NCBI GenBank assembly: GCA_037074705.1
Contig: CM073596.1
Coordinates: 57,316,001-57,380,000, forward strand
Direction of reading: 5' to 3'
Origin: Zhengitettix transpicula
Lineage: Eukaryota > Arthropoda > Insecta > Orthoptera > Tetrigidae
Length of the DNA: 64,000 bases
Shown here: positions 36,783 through 49,163 of the stretch, in pieces
Position numbering within the stretch: position 1 is the first letter of the stretch
Layout: each line of letters starts with the position of its first letter
Program-made: the position numbers and the translations under genes
Notes under the pieces: model-generated
What the model saw: only the letters and a program-made list of their open reading frames with translations
What the model was told of the DNA's origin: nothing
Database searches by the model: none

Positions 36783-36900
36783 GAGGGGGCAAGGATCCTA
36801 GAAACATTTTGTGGTACTTATTACCCTTTTTTTTTGTCGGTATTCGCTATCTAGCTTATTCATTATTTTCAATCAGACGTTAAGTTTTCATTTTAATATC
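36783..36900 (+). mobile_element. Family B PLE terminal repeat, right member, head missing
   Basis: Starts at the GGGGCAAGGATCC part of the core, so the head and CTGANGA are lost. It continues GAAACATTTTGTGG to CAGACGTTAAGTTTTC. With 36634-36772 it forms an inverted pair split by a short A-rich/G-rich joint. Confidence 0.8.
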
Positions 36901-36976
36901 TTCATTTTTTACCTAAAGTTTGATAATTAAAAAAGTCCACTGGATTCAAAGGTTGTGAAATTACCGATTTCTCTGC

Positions 36977-36984
36977 CAACCACA
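36977..36984. repeat. Target-site duplication, left
   Basis: CAACCACA, repeated at 37515-37522. Confidence 0.8.
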
Positions 36985-37514
36985 TTTTTTTAGGGCATCA
37001 GGCTACATGAGGGTAATCCACATGGTGGCAACTCCCCTTTAATAGCGTAAGAATAGGAAGGGATTTGAAAGGGGGGATGCGGAAGGGTAGAGGAAGGTAG
37101 CCAAGGGTTAACTAGGGCCCCCGGGCTATAGTTTAAGGATCCTACCCGGAATTCGCCTAAAAGCAATGCAGGGAAAACCATAGAAAACCTGCATCAGGTA
37201 GGTCGGGCATTTGGTACTTGTCCCACGCCCTTCCTATATCGGGAGAAGAGTTTGCTGTGGGGCCGCAGCATTCCCTTCTCCGTGCCTCGACCAGTTTAGG
37301 TGGCAGCTGGCCGACTGTTCCAATGGGAATAGCAAACAACTCACACCGTATGCCCAAGGTCTGTGACAGCGGAACATACACCTCTCAGAACAGGCCGAGG
37401 TGCTTCGGCTTGTAGGAACTCTTAGTTCAAAAACGGGGAGGAAAAGGCATCCCCAAAGGTAGCCCCTTCGTCTCTGTCCTAAAAGGTTCTACCTGCGAGA
37501 GAATATCCCTTGCA
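36985..37514 (-). mobile_element. Family A retroposon with 8-bp target duplication
   Basis: T7 then AGGGCATCAGGCTACATGAG at the 3' end. The 5' end lies in the first half of the hairpin (CTGCGAGAGAATATCCC). An 11-bp local insertion lies near 37047 (GCGTAAGAATAGG). Flanked by CAACCACA. Confidence 0.9.
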
Positions 37515-37522
37515 CAACCACA
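37515..37522. repeat. Target-site duplication, right
   Basis: CAACCACA, copy of 36977-36984. Confidence 0.8.
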
Positions 37523-39309
37523 AAATTAAATGATTTCTTTAAAAAAATTAAACGCAGTACAACTGCAATTCTGAATGAATATGATCAATTAAAGCTGAAA
37601 TATTAATTCTTCGTGGATAATTTTATCACGGCTATTCTTTAGAGACGTAATAAACCGTGCCAGATACTCGTTCCGGGAATATTCTGTCACGTTGGTCATA
37701 CTGTGAGTCATTAGGACGCTACAGAGACTGAACGGATTTCGTTCCGCAGGAGCTGCTGCTGTCCCACGAGTTGCTTTTTTTTTTTCAAAACCATTATCTT
37801 GTCAGGACTATATGAACTCGTGTTTGTTCAGCGAAACGGTCAACGATCTGGTTGTTAAACTCATTTTTTTACACAATTGATCAGTAAATAAATTTTTTTT
37901 TTGAAGGTAACGTCATTTTGGACCGTTTGGATGAAAATAATCCAACGTAAGTTATTCAACGGATGGTTCATCTTATCACACAATGGTTTCTGTATCTTAC
38001 TTTGAGAATCAGAAAGAAATTTTACCTTGTTTTCAGGCGCAAACTCCGGGTAGAGGAAATTTTACGCACAACTACACGTCTCCCTTGGTCAGTATAGGCC
38101 CCCTAACACGCTCAATATTATGGAGTCAAAATCGATTTTGTTCAATTTATTTATCGACAGAGGAACAATAATGATGACCGAAAAATAATGACGAAAATTA
38201 AAACAAATATATTACTCTGCAAGTATCTGTTAATTCTTTTTATTTATTTATTTTATTTTGAGTCGCATCACCTTCTAGGTCATTAGCGACTACTGATACA
38301 TTGGTAACAAAAAATTTACCTTCATGATTATCCCATTGACATATGAAGAATCTAGTCAACTGATTATTTTACTTTTATTTAATTTACTATAATTATTTCA
38401 ATCCCGATATATCATTAAAAAATTAAACACTTGTAATAATTTTTATAAAAGAAATATTAAAAACAAGTAATTCAAGGAAATTTTGGAGAGAAGTAATCAT
38501 TTTCATCAATTTAAAAAAATATATTTACAAACGTGTTGTAACTAACTTCAAATCAGACTTGAAATATTGGCATTCAGGGATGCGGCTGATTCGAAGCTCT
38601 TGGAATTCCTGAATGGCTTCATGACAACCATCTTGGTGTTAGCAACACCGTTGATAATTGAATATTATATAAAACACGTAAATGCCTGTTGTCTGATGCT
38701 AATAAAATACCCTCTAATTTTTATTATAATATTTTCACATGGGGTATTTCTGGAATGAACCCGGATGGTGAGGAAAACACCCAGGAAGACGCCTGGGAGT
38801 TGATGGGTTGTACACGTAAGACTGAGCAATTATCTGGAATCTTGTCTTGCATGGAGGGAGCATCACCACGCCGCATTATCAATTACGAAGGAGACCCTGG
38901 CCCTGGTCTTATGAAGTATGCATGAGGCGACCCTAGTCTTCCTTACCCTACCCTTGCCCTGCCTAGTCTGCACACCTACGCCGTGCATACATTACACGCA
39001 ACTAATCTGGGAAACGGAATTACTCACAAAAATATAAAACAGTGTTCAGATTCCTACAAAACCTTATGTAGTAATTAGCGCTTACAGAATTAACCAAAAA
39101 ATGTGGACATTATGAAAAAAAAAATCATGTGAGAGTATAGAACCTCGCTTAGTATCCCAGACTGTTTTAAAAAAATGAAACTATGCGCTTCATATTTTTA
39201 TTTAATTACATTATTTTACCTTTCACCACATTAGTAGGGTTTCCTCTCAGCTTGATTATCACATACAAAAGCAGGATTCATCATGTAATTTAACATAGAG
39301 AAGAATAAG
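37523..39309. other. Non-coding stretch
   Basis: A+T-rich with a G+C-richer part at about 38750-39000 (frame of 78 codons, unassigned). No repeat families. Confidence 0.4.
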
Positions 39310-39603
39310 GTGTAGACAGGCTATGTATAGGGTAATCCACACAGTGGCAACTCCCCTCTTATAGCATAGGAAAAAGAGTGTAAAGGGGGGGATGCGGAAA
39401 GATAGAGCAAGGTAGCCAAGGGTTTTAAGGATCCTACCCGACATGCAGGGAAAACCCTAGAAAAACCTGCATGAGGAAGGTCGGGCATTTGGTACGTGTC
39501 CCACGCCCTTCTGATGGCGGGAGAGGGGTTTGCTGAGGGGTCGCAGCTTTCCCCTCGCCGTGCCTTGACCAGTTTAGGAGGCAGCTGGCCAACTATTCCA
39601 ATA
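39310..39603 (-). mobile_element. Family A retroposon, short subfamily
   Basis: Starts GTAGACAGGCTATGTATAGG, as in the 8.5-kb copy, and ends AACTATTCCAATA, as in the 25.6-kb copy. A middle block (the GGGCCCCCGGGCTATAG part) is deleted. Confidence 0.85.
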
Positions 39604-40904
39604 CGAGATTTTTTAAGGGCGCAGAAATATCGTCAATACAGTACAACAGTACAAAAGTTAGTTTCTTGCAGTTACCAGACACGGAGAAGTATTCTAGTTT
39701 CCAACTATATACGAGACAGTAAGTTTTACAGCCGCATTTTCTGACGTCACCAATGTCTGCGGGTGACGCCATCAACAAGAGGCGTTGCATAAATCAGCAA
39801 AAATCGGATTAATTGGATTTGTGCGTACTAACAACTTGACTTATGAAAGTTTTCAATTTTAAAATTCACCTTCTTTGTCTACTTTTATAATTAGTTGTAT
39901 GACAACTGTTCCCATTCAGCAACCCACATACGACGTAGTTTTGTTATTGTTAAAAGTATTATTTAAAATAATAAAACAATATTTCGTTTGTAATCACAAC
40001 TTACGTATATAAAACCTATACTAAATATACCTACGAATAATGGTGTAATGCTCTAAATGTCTTATACTAACATGATTTAGAACAAATCGATAAAGTTCAA
40101 TGATACTGAAATATATATCATTTGAAGAACAACTATAATACTGGATAGTAGATTATAACTGTAAAATAAAAATTTGGATTTTTTTCTTGTCCATCTTTTG
40201 TCGTTGCTTGTTGTTGGACGGTTTAGTTTTGAACTTTGTATACAACAAGGGAATGATACAATCTAATCCAGCCCAGTTTGGGTGAATTTAAAGAAAGACT
40301 GCAACCGACTATTTAAAATTATAACTAATTAGCACCGGAGGTAAAAAAAAATAATTGTATAAAATTATAACTTGTTATATACATAAAACACTATGATTGA
40401 TAACTTATGAATAATTTATGAAAAAGGAAAGACGAGGAAAGATGGGTTTGAAATAAGAGTCTCGTGCGTTGCATAGAATTAAAATATTTTTAGGCGGACT
40501 AATTAAAGAAGTGGGTCCGTCAGAGTGATTTTAATCTTTTTAAATTACCGTAGTATGTGTGTTTCTATTGCTTCAATCAGACACTAATCTTAATTTGGTA
40601 CGAATTTGTAATAGAAAACTATTCAGACGGTATCAATTTATTTAAATGAATAATCATTATTGTTACTGTCACTTTAAGCCAAATGAGTAATTCGTTACAC
40701 GTGTCATATTTTCATCTAATTATCGATTCTAAATAGCAAGAGCATTTTTCTTGGCCATCAATTAAGTATAAACAGAAGTATAAAACTGTTTTATTTTGTT
40801 TCACGGACAATTGAATTGTCGGTTCTCTCCGACAAAGTTCGTACTTCTGCGGAAAACCATGCGAGCACTGGAACTAGGAGGGTTGCATACATTTAGGCTT
40901 CATT
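39604..40904. other. A+T-rich non-coding stretch
   Basis: Nothing recognised. Confidence 0.4.
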
Positions 40905-41005
40905 TGCAATTAATTTCGGGACTGTGCCGGCCGGGATTGAACCTTGGTCCACACGTGGCGGCAACCCGAGGCGGTCGATGCACTTTGGCTAACCCTGACA
41001 CCACA
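40905..41005 (-). repeat. tRNA-derived SINE head or tRNA pseudogene
   Basis: On the minus strand, TAGCCAAAG (40991-40983) fits an A box. GGTTCAATCCC (40943-40933) is a perfect B box, 48 nt downstream. The following CGGCCGGCAC resembles a tRNA 3' side. The cloverleaf is imperfect, so a SINE promoter or relic is likelier than a working tRNA. Confidence 0.5.
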
Positions 41006-42100
41006 GGAGAGATAAACATCTCGGTGTTCTGAATAAAGATTTAAGAGAGAGCGACAGCACAGATAAGACAAACCGAAATTATGCAACAGGCGGAGTCCCG
41101 AAGGTATCGAGATACATCGAAACGATTCTGCCTCTGGAGAAAGTATTTTGTAATAAGCATAATGAAAGAAGAAAACAAAGCCGATGTGAAGTAAGTGTTT
41201 TAATTCGTGATGACGAGAGAGATAGTGAGCGAAACGGTTATCAACATCACATTACCTTTCGTTGAGACAATATGAATATTTAATATTATTAAATTTAAAT
41301 TATTGCTACGAAATTTAACTCTAATTTTGCAATTAGTGGATTATGTGTTGTGGAAAAATATTACAAAGGAATAAAAAAATATGTGTGTGGTTGATGGTTC
41401 CAAAGAGACCCAGAGGAACTCAACCAAACGGCAGAATTATAAGAAACAACACTTTCGTCATATTTACAGACGAAAAAAGTGTATTACAACATGGATCCGG
41501 AAATCCACAAGTTACAGACTTATCCGAACTTTTATGAATGTGAGTGCATGACGACATGCCTTGTTATTTGGACTAAAATGCGAGACCCTGGTTACCATTT
41601 TTACATGAGGAAACGTTTTGCTGCCTGTATTCAGACAAAAGGAGGAAACTTTTAACATTTCATCTGATATGTGAACAGATCGCTCCAACTAGTCAGTTGA
41701 ACTTCAACCCAAACCGATCAGATACAGGATAACTGTGTAATTATTCGTGACCCATGTCGTAATGAAGGTTTGTTTCTTCCTTACATTTTGCCGAAACGTT
41801 TTGTTACACCCTGTACGTCCAACATTATTAATTCAATGCACACTTTTACCTGTGCGCCCTTTCTTTCCCTCTGGTGTAATTACTTGTCGCTGCTAGGACT
41901 TTGGTTCCATACGTGTGAATTCTCGAGGTAGCCCTGTAAGGACAATGACGTGGACGCTAGGCGAAAGACGCCGATTTTCAACCTCATCGTGCGGAAGAAA
42001 AGGATAACGAAGATTTCGTTCAAACATTCCTCACGAAAAAGAAGAATGGCAAACATCCGCCCGTCCTTTGGAACGGTCACACTGATGGCTTTTGTCTCCA
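41006..42100. other. Non-coding stretch with a faint transposase-like frame
   Basis: A 64-codon plus frame at 41343-41537 contains FVIFTDEK, loosely like the first DDE aspartate block of Tc1/mariner transposases. Nothing around it confirms this. Confidence 0.25.
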
Positions 42101-42345
42101 CGTACGTGGTAATTATGCAAATGCAGCGTCAAAGCCCCCCCCCTATTCGCGCCAGTAATAAATTCAGAATAATAAGTAAAGAGCTGGCTCCCGTCATTAA
42201 TAATAATCGGTGTAATAGTGGTTGAAGGTTACTGTGGCGTAATTAGGTCAACAGGAAGGAAGAGTGAGGCTAAATGGGCGAAACAGTCTCACACGTGTGG
42301 AAGCTTGAAGGTCACCTCCGCCTTGCACGTGCACTCAGCGATGCT
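42100..42345. promoter_or_regulatory. Candidate regulatory element (tentative)
   Basis: Repeat-free island with TAATTATGCAAAT (42110-42122), combining a homeodomain core with the POU octamer ATGCAAAT. It also has TAATTAGGTCA near 42240 and TGAAGGTCA near 42307, nuclear-receptor half-site words (the second fits the ERR-type extended half-site TNAAGGTCA). Grouping of such words is typical of developmental enhancers but proves nothing alone. Confidence 0.25.
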
Positions 42346-44215
42346 AAGGTATAGGATTTCAACGGAGAACCAGTCACAGGTGGATTAATACACTTCATCT
42401 GTACCCAGTAATCCGCGGCCATGGCACAAATAAACCCATCTACAAAACTGCCTCATTTATAATCAACACGAGTACCTGCATATTTTTCTACCTTTTTACC
42501 GAAGATACAAAATTTTACAGAAGCTCATCCCTTCATGATTCTCCCTGGAACCGAGACTAATAACGTACACTTACACACACACAAGAAAACGATTCTTTGT
42601 TCCAATATTCAACGTATTGCGAGTTATTATATCAATCAATCAGTTAGAAACCGAGAAGTACTATTTAACAATTTTCGACTAAAAAATTTAAATTCGTTCA
42701 AAAAGTTTAATAACGGATAATAATTCCATATAATTTTCCCGGAAGACGAACCAGGTTTTCTTTTAGTTTTTAAACTCCAATCGTCTAAGCGTTGCCCACG
42801 TTTCCTCAGAGTAGTCATAGATACAACAAAGTAATTTTTCTTCCCTTCCTGAGTAAGGGCAAGAAACCAAATTTAATTAAGTTTCTTTTTTCAATTTAAT
42901 TTGAATTATATTACACTGTAAATAAATTAAATAAAAATCAAAATATTGTTAAATCAATAAAAAAAAACTTAATATATAAATAGTGAGAGAAGAAACGCCA
43001 GATATTTCGTTTATGTATTTTTTGTAAGTTTCTGTATGTGTAGTTGGTAGTATTGTTGTACATCTTTCATTACGTTTTTTTTGTATTTAATTAAAATTTT
43101 GACTTGTGAAATTTCATCATAAAGGTCTAATAAAATTAATAAATCGCGTTTGAGGCAGATCTACGAGTACCACTCTTTCCGGGGTAGAAAGTCCTCTTTT
43201 GCACGTTCCTATCGCGTTACGATGTCGCGCCAGTTTGCTTGTTCCCAAAAACATTGCGGTGTAAGTGGACACCGGACATGAGTGTATATTGGCTAAATGG
43301 TGTCACTGACAGAACTAGGATGAACTCTGTTTATCTCACACAACACTCTCTCCATTTGCGATGATAAAGGCCCCGTCGTCGGCATCTGGGACTTGCAAAT
43401 TAAACATCAACAATTAATTTAGGTCAACCGCCGACAGGATTAGAAACATTTCGTCGCGGCTCGCGAAGAAAGGCGAAGAACAGTAGAATAATAGAATAAA
43501 TAACTGTTAAACGAAGCAACGAAAGGAGATACTAACGTGGTATTCACAAGAAAGAAGCAGAGTAATTTCTGAGTACCTGTACATGTTTGATAGCGAAGGT
43601 TACTAGTAGTCTACTGAAGTACCCAAAACTACCTTTTATGATTTGAAGACGTGATGAGTCTTTCGTCTGATCAAAGCAAGACGAGTTACCAATACACAAC
43701 GGAGAAGCTTGACTATATTTTATATTTTTAGAGGGGAAATGATAGCCATGTTGCGTTGTTTGCAGGGTTGCCAGCCTGAAACTGCCAAGGCATGACGTCA
43801 GACTGTAGAATTGGCGATTGACGAGCGAACCGGAACGAACCGGTGCTCCTGGTGCTAATCCCGAGGCAAACACTTGGACAAGCACGGTAAACACACGAGG
43901 CGATCTGCGCCTCTGAGTACTCCTCAATCACAAAGTTCACGAGCTGTTCAAATCCCTAGGCAAAGGGCTTCTGCAAACGAACCCCCGACTTCAAAGGCGC
44001 TGGAACAATTAACATCTTAAATGTATTCCGTCTGATACAAAGCGCGAATATTTTCATTGACTTCCACATTCCTAATGTCCTATTAGTGTTTTGTCTGGAA
44101 TCGACTTTGTGGCTTTTCTTTGGCTGTAGAATTACCAGTTGAAAATCATCTTGTATTGGCAAAAGCGGTTCCACAAAGATTTAAAAGGCACATTAGGTGT
44201 CTTTATTTTTTTTTA
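42346..44215. other. Non-coding stretch
   Basis: A+T-rich to 43140, then more balanced. A 127-codon minus frame at 43927-43544 overlaps another frame and has no recognisable domain. Confidence 0.4.
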
Positions 44216-44220
44216 AAAAA

Positions 44221-44375
44221 AAAATTGGATTGTAAATATGGATAAATCAAATCCTGAAGCTTTCTACTCCGTATAGATAAAAAGACCTATTGACATTTGT
44301 TTCTTGGAAATTGGATGGTAAATATGCATAAAGAATATTATGAAGATTTTCCCTCCGTATTGATAAAATTATGTG
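44221..44375 (+). repeat. Diverged tandem duplication, about 88-bp period
   Basis: AAATTGGATTGTAAATATGG at about 44222 and AAATTGGATGGTAAATATGC at about 44309. In each case this is followed by AATCCTGAAG/ATTATGAAG, a CTCCGTAT word and GATAAAA. Confidence 0.65.
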
Positions 44376-44402
44376 AAGAGGCTAAATAATACTTTATACA
44401 GA

Positions 44403-44528
44403 GAATAAGAATGCCAATGCAGACAAAAAAAGGTAATAGCACACAACGTTTCTAGGATCCTTGTTCCTTTCGTCAGGTGCTAAGAAGAGCCTAGAGAAAC
44501 ACAACTGCACTGGTCAGTTGACAAAACT
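44403..44528 (-). mobile_element. Family B PLE terminal repeat, left member
   Basis: Minus-strand copy with a deletion of the ATAAATACC part (GGTAATAGCACACAACG). CTGACGA and GAAAC are kept. Confidence 0.85.
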
Positions 44529-44665
44529 CAAAAGCGATGAAAACGTTAACGACAATGGGAAAGCCGAAGAGGTTAGCGTAACAAAAAGGTAGCCACGACA
44601 GTGGGAAAACAGAAGGTTTAGGGTAATAATAAGGGATCATAGCAATTATTGGGTTTAATAGTGGA
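44529..44665 (-). pseudogene. PLE endonuclease 3' end relic
   Basis: On the minus strand it matches the stretch between endonuclease and terminal repeat seen at 7.1-7.2 and 50.5-50.6 kb (GCTATGATCCCTTATTATTA, then a CTCTTCCATTGTCGTT-like block). It joins the family B head at the same junction, so it is the 3' end of the same element in the opposite orientation. Too short to translate usefully. Confidence 0.65.
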
Positions 44666-44928
44666 AGAGAAGCCTTATTTATTTATCGTTTGCGTCATAA
44701 AAAATATTTCTGAATTTGTAAGCTTCTTATTTTAGATTTTTTTACCAAATTTTATAAATTTCGATATATTTACAAAGGTTCTGTAAGTATATTAACAAGT
44801 TCTGATCTATTTTACATCGAAAATAAATAAAACGAGACATCTCAATTCGTATCATATTTATTTTTGAAGTACTTATTAAATCAAGTCAATAACTTAAATC
44901 ACTGGAGTAAATAACAAGTTCTCGGTAG

Positions 44929-45112
44929 TAGAGTGTTGTCAACTGACCAGTGCAGTTGTGTTTCTCTAGGCTCTTCTTAGCACCTGACGAAAGTGAACAA
45001 GGATCCCAAAAACGTTGTGTGGTATTTATATTACCCTATTTTGTCTGTATTGGCTATCTTTTCTGTTCATTATTTTCGATCAGACGTAATTTTTTTTTCA
45101 TTTTAATACTTT
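44929..45112 (+). mobile_element. Family B PLE terminal repeat, right member
   Basis: Complete plus copy from AGTGTTGTCAACTGACCAGT to the CAGACGTAAT tail. Core CTGACGA, with GAAAC mutated to AAAAC. It is 0.4 kb from the left member. Confidence 0.85.
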
Positions 45113-46928
45113 ATACAAGAAACGAAATTTTCGGAGTGTAATAAGGCCACTAAATAATACATAAGTTATAATTTGTTATATATGGATGTGAGTAGATAAA
45201 ATGTATTAAAAATATAGGCTATATTTTGAATGACTGATATAATTTCTGTAGTCGATCCAATTACTCTTTTTTTAAAAAACGTTCTTAAGGCAGAAAAAAA
45301 TTATTAAATGAAGCAAAAGTACCGGAATCTAGAAGAATCGTTGAGGATTATAGTTACCTGGATTAATGAGTTTCTAAAAAGCTCTGGGTGAGATTTCGTA
45401 GATTCATCGAGGATGGGGAGAACAACATCAACAGAGTGTCTCTTCCAATACGTAGCACAAAGACTACAGACACGTTTTCACCTACATTGTAGTTTCCACA
45501 GATGAGTGAGCCTGAGTCTTGGGGTGTATTTCCCGAGTAAGCGAGGAAGTTTCAAGACAAACAGAGGTATCGTTCACGAGGTGTGACGATGACTTTTCCG
45601 CGCCGATGGTTTTATAGGTTGCTCTGTTTCTTTCGCGTGAGCTGTAATTGCCCGAGACGTGACCGTCACATTCAAAAACTCCGCAATAGGGTCAACGAGA
45701 TGAGCAGGGTCGCCAGCACAAAACAAGCACCAGGCTCCTCCGCTATAGGCAACGTGCTGGTGATCTTGACGACTGGTTAGCGACGGTTCCTATCCCGGAT
45801 AGTCAGAAAAACAACTTTTCATAATTTACAGGAAAAACAGGTACAGTTTTTAGAGTTCGTTTCCGATCGACGCAATGAACATGATCTAACTTGATCCGAG
45901 GTCAAACAAAGTCTCATACACCGGAACTCACATCTCAAGAGTCTATAATGTCTAACTATTTATATTTATTGATATTACTGAGGAAATTGGACAAGTCAAA
46001 GCTTACATGCACGGATATTGAAATAATTCAAAACGTATAAATTGCTATATTTTATATGTATTCAATTTTTTTCGAGGCTGCTCATTATTATATTTGGCTT
46101 ATCTCGTCAGCTAGCGCCAAGAAATAATTAATTGTAGTATAGAGAGCAGCGGTGAAACGTGTTTTGACTGACGGAGTCGTGTATGTACTTTAATAGATGC
46201 AATTGTGGTACTCAAAACACTGGATTTAAAACTTTCCAGCTGTCTGTTCTCCTTTCAGTTGTGTATTTGAGCGATTGCACTAGTCTAATTTGCAGACTAC
46301 GAGACTGGACTCAGGTTATCTAGAGTTTTGTGGTTGTTGCCTGCCACATCTGGAGACTACACGGTGCTCTACACCTCGACAGGAGTTTTAATTTTCTTAT
46401 AATTAGCGGTAATGGATACAGCTGTCGTACGATCTCTTTTATTGCTCTTACATAATTTCTCGAACGCCCACAGTACGATCCAAGACAATTTTATACGGGT
46501 TTCTAATAATAATATTTATAAACAATCTACTTCTCTAGATTTGACAGTTGTTATATTCAAGGGTGAGTATATTTTCAGACATGACCTCAATTTTAAAACC
46601 AGAGGGACGGATGACCAAAGAAACGCGAGCCACGTGTATTTATACGGACTCTACGTCAAAAGAACGCCAAGGAGAGAAAACAAGACACGCCCATATCGTG
46701 TTCCTCACGGAGCTGAAAAATCAAGACGTCTGCGAAGTTTTTAACATTATCCTTCCACGTATGCCAGGAAAAAGTCCGACTGTAGCGAATTCTAAGACGT
46801 GACTGGCGATTAACTGTTTCAGTTGGGACATGTGTCTAGATTAATGAAACCACGAACCTGGAGGAAATAACAAATCATTTATAATGCTACCATGTGGGAA
46901 ACTGTACGTCTTTCAAAGGAATAGGAAA
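45113..46928. other. Non-coding stretch
   Basis: Two overlapping plus frames at 46412-46802 (110 and 84 codons) are unassigned. No repeats. Confidence 0.4.
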
Positions 46929-47449
46929 ACTTTTTTTTTTAGGGCAACAGGCTACATGAGGGTAATCCACGTTGGGCAACTCCCCTTTAATAGCATAGGA
47001 AGGGATTTGAAAGGGGTGATGTGGAAGGGTAGAGGAAGGTAGCCAAGGGTTAACGAGGGACCCCGGGCTATATTTTAAGGATCCTACCTGGCATTCGCCT
47101 AAAGAAATGCAGGGAAAACCCTAGAAAAACCTGCATCAGGTAGGTCGGGCATTGGGTACTTGCCCCACGCCCCTCCGATAGCGGGAGAGGAGTTTGCTGT
47201 GGGGACGCAGCATTCCCTTCTCCGTGCCTCGACCAGTTTAGGAGGCAGCTGGCCGACTGTTCCAATGTGGGAACAGCGAACAATTATTACCGTATGCCCA
47301 AGGTCTGTGACCCCGGAACATACACCTCTCAAAACAGGCCGAGGTGCCTCGGCTTGTGGGAACCTTAGTTCAAAAACGGAGAGGAAAAGGCATACCCAAA
47401 GGTAGCCCCTTCGTATCTCTCCTAAAAGGTTCTGCCTGCGAGAGAAAAT
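46929..47449 (-). mobile_element. Family A retroposon
   Basis: T-run then AGGGCAACAGGCTACATGAG, full body, ending in the first hairpin half (CTGCGAGAGAAAATC). A 19-bp word from its own 5' part (47412-47430) recurs just outside at 47469-47487. No target duplication found. Confidence 0.88.
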
Positions 47450-47489
47450 CACTCTTCTTTTTTCATGACGTATCTCTCCTAAAAGGTGT

Positions 47490-49034
47490 AAAGGTGTATT
47501 ATATATAATCTGAATAAACAATAAAAGAATACGAGAGTCTTAATAATTAAATATTAAAAATAAAACGCAGGTTGAAAAGATTAAAAACCTAATCTACAAG
47601 TTACACACCAAATTAGAAACGGATTCACCAGCACAGCAATAGAAGAACCTACACACAAATAACACTTGAGAATAACAACAAATGTATAATTAACTGAAGT
47701 GACAAGCTACAAGAGTTCCGGAATTACATTACTTATGTAAATCGAGAAGATTATTTACGAGCTTATTATTTTTTCCGTAAATTAAAATAAACAATTATCT
47801 CAAGCAATGTCTTAGTATTAACGGAATTCCTACACGCCTATTAGGGTCACTAATAGCAACTGAAACAGTTTTTTATAACAACAATTTACGGCATTCGTTA
47901 CTCGAAAAGAATTATTTAGCTATTAAGAATCTATTTCAATGATAACAATATTTTTTTTAAAAATAAACATAACAGATTTTTATTATTTATGACAAAACAA
48001 AAATAAAAAAGGAACAACTTTAATTTATCAGTCAATGTGACCAAGTTTTTAATCCATATAATTACCAAAACAATCAACATAAAATCGTAAAATATTTCAC
48101 GAATTATAAGAATTACTGAATAATAATGGTTAATTGCCGAAGTCTCGTATTAAATTTTTTTTGGTGCATCAAAAGTATAATTGTATAGTTGAGCCAATGG
48201 GAACTCTGCTGTATGGAAGGGAAAATGAATACTTTGATTATTGAAAGAATACGTTGCTTCAGAAGAAGAATTTTAATGACGACGGAAGGTCAAAGAAATT
48301 ATAACGAGATGGGGAATATAACGCTGACATGTAGGACACGTTCGAAAGCAAGATCGTAGTTTATTAGTCAAATTATGCATTATTTTCGTACACGGAAGTC
48401 GTTAAAATTAAATTTAAAAAATTGATGAAGAGTCATGGTGGCTTCAGCAATATCATTAATAATAACTTATATTGTACGTTTGAATTGCGTAATATATTTG
48501 TCGGCTGACCACAAATCTTCCGCACATAGAAAATTGGCTATTCGGTGGCTCAAGGACACATCCAAGGAGTGACACATTGCAGACTTGTGGTTTTACGAGC
48601 AGCTGATCACTTGGTAGACGATATCCGTTGAAGACACACCAAGACAAGGTCGCTTCGCCCGCAGACTTTTGTCAGAACCCGCATGGAACTGCTGGGGACG
48701 GAAGTGGGTCAGCCGGACGAAAGCAAGTCTGCGGATGGCACACACGCAGATGACTCAACTCGGCGAAAAAAAAACAACCAACAACACAAGAAGCTTCTCT
48801 GTCTAACCACCAACAGCTTAGCGTACAACATGGAGAATCAATTTCTTGGACCACCCATCAGTCACATAATTGGCCGAAAGACGTCTCTCAGCCGCCCTGG
48901 TATTCGATGGTCTCACCACTTTAATTACTCCACGTTTCTTTGACTGGTAAACTATCGGACGTTATTACGATTTTCGGATCATATTTTCATAACAATTTAT
49001 ACAAAAATTTATATTGAAAGAAATCGATTGCCCA
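47490..49034. other. Non-coding stretch
   Basis: A+T-rich to 48480. More balanced at 48500-48930, with unassigned frames on both strands. Confidence 0.4.
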
Positions 49035-49163
49035 TTTTGAGTTTCGTCAGCTGACGAACTCTTCTTAGCACCTGAAGAAAGGATCAAGAATCCCAGAAAC
49101 GTTGTGGGGTATTTATATTATGACTTAATTTGTATGCAGTTGGCTATCTTGCTTATTATTAAA
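49035..49163 (+). mobile_element. Family B PLE terminal repeat, single copy
   Basis: Plus copy with CTGAAGA and GAAAC intact. The GTGCAGTTGTG part of the head is deleted (GCTGACGAACTCTTCTTAGC). Confidence 0.8.

Noticed and set aside
41343..41537. Tc1/mariner transposase fragment (FVIFTDEK)
   Set aside because: Only one short motif matches and nothing before or after fits a DDE transposase.
43544..43940. 127-codon minus open frame
   Set aside because: No domain recognised, overlapped by a second open frame, and no support from flanking structure.
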